Assembly: GCA_037957365.1 (NCBI GenBank)
Contig: JARHVA010000349.1
Span: 3,581,001-3,645,000 of the forward strand
DNA length: 64,000 nucleotides
Source of the DNA: Torreya grandis
Lineage: Eukaryota; Streptophyta; Pinopsida; Cupressales; Taxaceae
Reading direction: 5' to 3'
Shown: piece by piece, positions 60,329 to 64,000 of the stretch
Numbering within the stretch: position 1 is the stretch's first letter
Layout: each line of letters opens with the position of its first letter
Position numbers and translations under genes: made by a program
Notes under the pieces: generated by a model
The model's database searches: none
What the model was told of the DNA's origin: nothing
What the model saw: the letters and a program-made list of their open reading frames with translations, nothing else

Positions 60329-60527
60329 CTTCACTTCATGAGGAAATGATGGAGTCAAAGTTCTAGCTAGCCTTTGTTTTCTTGAGCCACCTATTCAAAG
60401 GGATTGGACACATAGTCTAGACATGATTATCACATGCATGATCATCTAGCTTCACTCAGTAGGTAATGATGGAGACAAAGGGTCATATTTTGTATTCTTG
60501 AGCCACTTTATAGGGAATTGAGCACTT
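60329..60527. repeat. Direct duplication, spacing about 120 bp
   Basis: AGCTTCACTTCATGAGGAAATGATGGAGTCAAAG...TCTTGAGCCACCTATTCAAAGGGATTGGACAC is repeated as AGCTTCACTCAGTAGGTAATGATGGAGACAAAG...TCTTGAGCCACTTTATAGGGAATTGAGCAC starting near 60449. Confidence 0.8.
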
Positions 60528-60891
60528 ATCTATATTCATAATATAACTTTTGGTACAACATCATCCTGCATAATCCAACATTACTTAATCTACTCAAAAT
60601 CACAATAGGTTTTATATTGGTTTGCGTACCTAGTGAGGTGTATTGAATCTTTTCTCTTCCTTTTATTTTTACTTAGATTTTGTATTTTATTATTTTATAT
60701 CACATACAATAAGGATTTATCTACTCTTTATTTCATCTCATAGATTTAAACTTACACAAAGTGCTCTCTATGCACTATCCAACATCACTCAACATCACAC
60801 AAGCTTCATGGGCTTCACCTTTTATAGGTAAGTTCAAGTACACCTTTTATTTTTTCCTTTATCTTAGTATTTTTCTTTTCTACATCACTAG

Positions 60892-60907
60892 AATAAAGGG
60901 GGGCAAA
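60892..60907 (+). other. Polypurine tract of the LTR element
   Basis: AATAAAGGGGGGCAAA directly before the 3' LTR start TGTAGTC, as required for plus-strand priming. Confidence 0.85.
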
Positions 60908-62111
60908 TGTAGTCATGTAAAATTTAAAATTTGGTTACTTTAGTGTGGTTAATGACACCCAATCCATAGGTCCTCCTACTTGCTTGCACAACCCTTACAA
61001 GCTTTTCTTTCATTGATTCCTAGTCATCCACAACCTTATAGACTTAACCCTTATAGACCCAATAATCTCTTTCAAGCCTAGATCCATCCCCCTAGGTCTC
61101 ATTCCCTCTGGACAACAACACCCAACTATAACAGGAACACTGAAGCCTAAGATGCCCTATTTTTAGCACTATTGTCCAAGTGTAAATTTGGTTCAAATGG
61201 TCATTGTCTCCTAGATCCTTATCCTAATTCATGTAGACCTAATGTAAATTCATTTAACCCATGATCATTAAATCCCCTATAAAATGCCATTCAAAGTCCA
61301 TTTAGAAGTGTTGACACTCATTTACAAGAGAGAAGAAAGAATACAAGCAAGTACACTCAATAACTTTTCCCTATTCTCTAAATACAACCTTCCAATATTA
61401 TTCTAAGCCTATTCAAACCCTTACACCAATCCCTAGCCATCTAAAGTACACCCAGTTTTCATCTAATTACATTTTCATACATAATTTCACTAAATAATTC
61501 AATGGGAGAACTACATTAGCTTGATCCCTCTTCAAAATATTGGTATGTAAGCTGCATGCCCACACACAAGGTGTGAAGTACATCTAGTGTATCCTTTACA
61601 CACTAACCCTTTCTCTCTCTTTCTCAAATTGTCCTTTCAAGTTCAAGCACAAAGAGCTTCTAGGGATTTTTAAGATTAAAATAAATACATAGTGAGCTCT
61701 ACATACTTTTAGGCTTCAATATTTCACTAATAAAGCAACACAAATGTACCAAATAGAACCTAAAAAAATTAGATCACCTAGATAATAGTGCCAAAAAAGG
61801 ACTATAGTGTTAAATAATATGGTGTCACACTTTTGGTGCTCCTGTCTAATCAAAAAATGAAGTTCAGGGACCTATTTTTGACACTATCTCAGTCATGTAC
61901 CTAAATTCTTAGACTCTATCTCAGATCAGGTAGCAAAGAATAAACTAAGTTACATTTCTACTTGTTCTCTTACTATTTTTATAAATGTCAAATTGTAATT
62001 AAATTTCACAAATCAGTAGCCATAATTAGGAATATTAATTACTGATTTTCCCTACTCAAACTTGTTTAATAAATAGGAATAAAACTCCATTATTCCCAAA
62101 ATAATAAAACA
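60908..62111 (+). repeat. 3' LTR (1204 bp) of the 46389-62111 element
   Basis: It begins TGTAGTCATG and ends AATAATAAAACA, then the ATTTG duplication. Collinear with 46389-47594 over its full length with substitutions and a few single-base gaps. Confidence 0.9.
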
Positions 62112-62116
62112 ATTTG
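62112..62116. other. Target-site duplication, right copy (ATTTG)
   Basis: Identical to 46384-46388; marks the end of the LTR element. Confidence 0.85.
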
Positions 62117-62158
62117 ATATGGAGACTTTTACAAAAATTTTGAGATTTTTGTCTTAAG

Positions 62159-62476
62159 TTAACATTGAATATATTCATATAAACTACCCATATATTTAAC
62201 AATGACCAAAATCTTGAAAATTGATAAAATGTCATAGTACTCAAATTGACCCTGGTGGTGAAAGTGAAGGTTGTGCTTCAAGTTATCGCCAAATGAGCCA
62301 ATAAATATGGTGTATGAGACCCCTTGGTGAAAACCCACAAGAGGTTTATGCTCATTATTTAAAGCATTAGAGTTTTCCAAATCATAAATAGTTGATTTTA
62401 GAAGCATGGGTGAGAAAAATGTATTTGCTTCTATGCTTATTAACTTAAATGGAGGCCTTGAGCTTAAATATGCCAT
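62159..62476 (-). CDS. Unknown 105-residue open frame on the minus strand
   Basis: The frame reads MAYLSSRPPFKLISIEANTF, then LKSTIYDLENSNALNNEHKP, LVGFHQGVSYTIFIGSFGD and HNLHFHHQGQFEYYDILSIF. It has no stop over 318 bp and a protein-like composition, unusual in AT-rich DNA. It lies on the same strand as the TFIIIA-like exon, about 0.7 kb downstream of it, but shows no zinc finger. It could be an exon of another gene or an old transposon piece in an intron. I do not recognise it. Confidence 0.3.
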   Translation of the reverse strand: MAYLSSRPPFKLISIEANTFFSPMLLKSTIYDLENSNALNNEHKPLVGFHQGVSYTIFIGSFGDNLKHNLHFHHQGQFEYYDILSIFKILVIVKYMGSLYEYIQC

Positions 62477-63164
62477 TGATAGAAAGCATAATACATAGAT
62501 ATTGGTTATCTTAAATGTTTTTTGGGAGCTATTTTTTTGGTTTGAATATCATATTTTTAGATAGTAATCTCAAACATTCTAAATATCAAACATTTAAATA
62601 TATACAATACATTGTGACATGTGAAAATATACATGGAAAATACATCAATGTTTCTAATAAGTCTCAATTATGAGGAAACATCCATTTAATAAATCATTAA
62701 CAATTATAATGATAATCTAGAGCACCATATTGCCTTTATTTTTTATGTCAAATCCCACTACCTATAATGTATACACAATATCTTGACATGTACTTTGTAA
62801 GCATTATATTTATACATTTGAATGTTTTACATTATGCATTATTTGGGCAAACCTATCATAAATGATAAAGGTATTGTATTTATATATTTCTCAATACATT
62901 ACCAACAATGTGGTTGTAAAACTTGGTATAACCTCTTTACGCCTCATAAAATAGAAAATCCAGTGCCAAAATCTAAATTATATGACTGCAATCCATCTTC
63001 TGAAATAATAATTAAAAGAAGATTAAAAACTATAGAAAATGCCAAAAATAATTCAAAATTTTAGGTCATTTACCCAAATCAATCATTTTTCCAAAGCATC
63101 AATTGTGCTTTTCTTTCAGACATGCAAAAATAAATGAATGCACAAAGAATGTTTGTGATTAACT
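62477..63164 (-). other. Presumed intron or flank downstream of the TFIIIA-like exon
   Basis: AT-rich sequence without zinc-finger code on the minus strand. The plus-strand frame 62822-63064 overlaps it but shows no domain. If the gene is real, the next exon lies left of the 46-62 kb insertions, giving a very long intron, or the gene is truncated here. Confidence 0.4.
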
Positions 63165-63170
63165 ACTTAC

Positions 63171-63452
63171 AGTGTACATCATTAAGGTGCTTTGCCAAAT
63201 TCAATGGATATTTAAAATGCTTTTCACAATATGTTTCTAGATAACAATGTTTCTTTGTCTCTTTAGATTTCAAATCTTGGCTTTGCCATGACTCACCTCT
63301 CTCTTTGTGTTGTTTCAAATGTTGCTTTAAATTGGACAAAGTTGATAACTGTAATTTGCAGTCATCTTTGGGACACAAGAACAACTCCCCTTCATGTTTT
63401 AGAAAGTGATGATTTAAATGGTCTTGCCTCTTATAACTAAAAATACAACTGT
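63171..63452 (-). CDS. TFIIIA-like: TFIIIA-like C2H2 zinc-finger exon
   Basis: On the minus strand an uninterrupted exon encodes DSCIFSYKRQDHLNHHFLKH (end of one finger), then CPKDDCKLQLSTLSNLKQHL with ligands C-x4-C-x12-H-x3-H, then CYLETYC...HLNDVH with C-x5-C-x12-H-x4-H. The SY(K)RxDHL-xHxLxHEGxLFxCP arrangement is typical of plant transcription factor IIIA, which binds the 5S rRNA gene and 5S rRNA and recruits TFIIIB/RNA polymerase III. The exon is framed by an acceptor (CCAATAG before 63452) and a strong donor GTAAGT (63165-63170); the donor splits the codon after VH. No stop is present, unlike in the retroelements. Upstream exons should lie beyond 64000; no downstream exon was found in 62117-63164. 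Confidence 0.75.
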
Positions 63453-64000
63453 CTATTGGATAAATAAATGACCTTTGCAAAAGCAAAATATTAAAATTAA
63501 TTTTTTTCTCAAATGACCTCACAAACTACCAAGAATTTCCTCTCAAATTCTAGTTGAATATTAATATCAATCCCATCTCTCTCAAAAAGATTTTGTTTGA
63601 AATTTTGATAGTTTACATTTAATGGATATTTTAATAAATTTTAATGAGTAAAACATAAAGGAATAAAATCTTAACTTTAGAAAAGACCATACAACAAAAA
63701 AAATTAACAATAACACTTTCCACATTAACATTAACAATAAAAATTAACAGAAACAAAATATAGAAAGAGGCAAGAACATGGAATGATCATAGGAGTCTAA
63801 ATATTTTAAATCTACATGTAAAATAACTTAAATGCTAATAAGATATCCTGATGCATGTTTTCCCCCCAAAAACACCTACAACATAAACCAAAGACTAATA
63901 AATGATGATTTAATTTGTAGTTACAATTAGTATTGTATAAGCATTTTCCACATAATTTCAAAGGATTATATCTAGGGTATTTCAAATACTTTATTGAGCA
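63453..64000 (-). other. Presumed intron upstream of the TFIIIA-like exon
   Basis: Intron-like AT-rich DNA before the acceptor at 63453-63454. The preceding finger's first cysteine must come from an exon further right. No exon seen up to the window edge. Confidence 0.45.

Larger units (their letters stand above)
58141..60891. other. Non-coding 3' part of the LTR element
   Basis: No protein domain was recognised. It holds a dinucleotide run (58281-58322), a short minisatellite (59259-59297) and a duplication (60329-60527). Its 2.7 kb occupies the place of pol. Confidence 0.5.
46389..62111 (+). mobile_element. Non-autonomous LTR retrotransposon with a nested LINE
   Basis: A complete insertion is bounded by ATTTG duplications and LTRs at 46389-47594 and 60908-62111. 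Its primer site (55310-55321) is separated from the 5' LTR by the LINE at 47598-55298. The internal region without the LINE is about 5.6 kb and holds only a gag-protease relic of gypsy type; I find no RT, RNase H or integrase. The polypurine tract is at 60892-60907. In the first 130 bases the two LTRs differ at about 12% of sites by eye, so the insertion is old, and the LINE came later. Confidence 0.88.

Noticed and set aside
46389..62111. The two 1.2-kb repeats as a segmental duplication
   Set aside because: The TG...CA ends, ATTTG target duplication, polypurine tract before the right copy and primer site after the left copy show they are LTRs.
62822..63064. 80-codon plus-strand frame beside the TFIIIA-like exon
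   Set aside because: Opposite strand to the gene, no domain, composition close to random AT-rich DNA.

Overview
The window reads as AT-rich, gene-poor nuclear DNA from a seed plant. A gymnosperm (conifer-like) genome is my best inference: almost everything is old, decayed and partly nested retrotransposon, with Ty1/copia, Ty3/gypsy of a Tat-like type with a tRNA-Arg-like primer site, and L1-type LINEs carrying DUF4283, zf-RVT and RNase H domains. The only sequence that looks like conserved host coding DNA is one C2H2 zinc-finger exon resembling plant TFIIIA at the right edge, on the minus strand. A processed-looking fragment of the cohesin cofactor PDS5 lies behind an LTR and primer site and is broken by stops. 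I see no rRNA, tRNA or CRISPR.

Layout. 1-3194: Copia-A, a deleted copia element (gag, protease, start of integrase) with a well-defined 3' LTR (2487-3194), directly followed by another primer-binding site. 4117-8821: Copia-B, a nearly full copia gag-PR-INT-RT-RNH with many stops and a 3' LTR but no 5' LTR. 9490-15505: a Tat-like gypsy element whose domain order is gag, PR, RNase H, RT, degenerate RNase H, INT, followed at 17268-20110 by a long relic in the env-like position. 20100-42500: mostly non-coding AT-rich DNA with gag-like relics (24676-25715, 31370-32600, 36749-38430, one on the minus strand at 33020-33560), degenerate tandem repeats, and the 3' half of a decayed LINE (40560-42540).

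42752-46388: an LTR with 10-bp inverted ends, a Met-type primer site and then the PDS5-derived frame plus a second unknown frame. 46389-62111: a complete LTR element insertion (LTRs 46389-47594 and 60908-62111, 5-bp target duplication ATTTG) that has a gag-protease relic but no reverse transcriptase or integrase. A 7.7-kb L1-type LINE (47598-55298) with a 12-bp target duplication sits exactly at the junction of its 5' LTR and primer site. 62117-64000: flanking DNA with the TFIIIA-like exon (63171-63452, minus).

The most interesting objects are (1) the LINE, which has an apparent third open frame beyond ORF2/RNase H, whose ATG overlaps the ORF2 stop (ATGA) and which encodes a protein with a KKRKV-type nuclear signal and an acidic, probably coiled-coil tail; (2) the LTR element that seems to have captured a spliced PDS5 segment; (3) the gypsy element with an RNase H placed before RT that keeps its four acidic residues while the RT-linked RNase H has lost its first aspartate. 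Premature stops and lost catalytic residues across the window are largely explained by C-to-T or G-to-A changes, as expected from long DNA methylation. All domain calls are by eye; no database search was possible.
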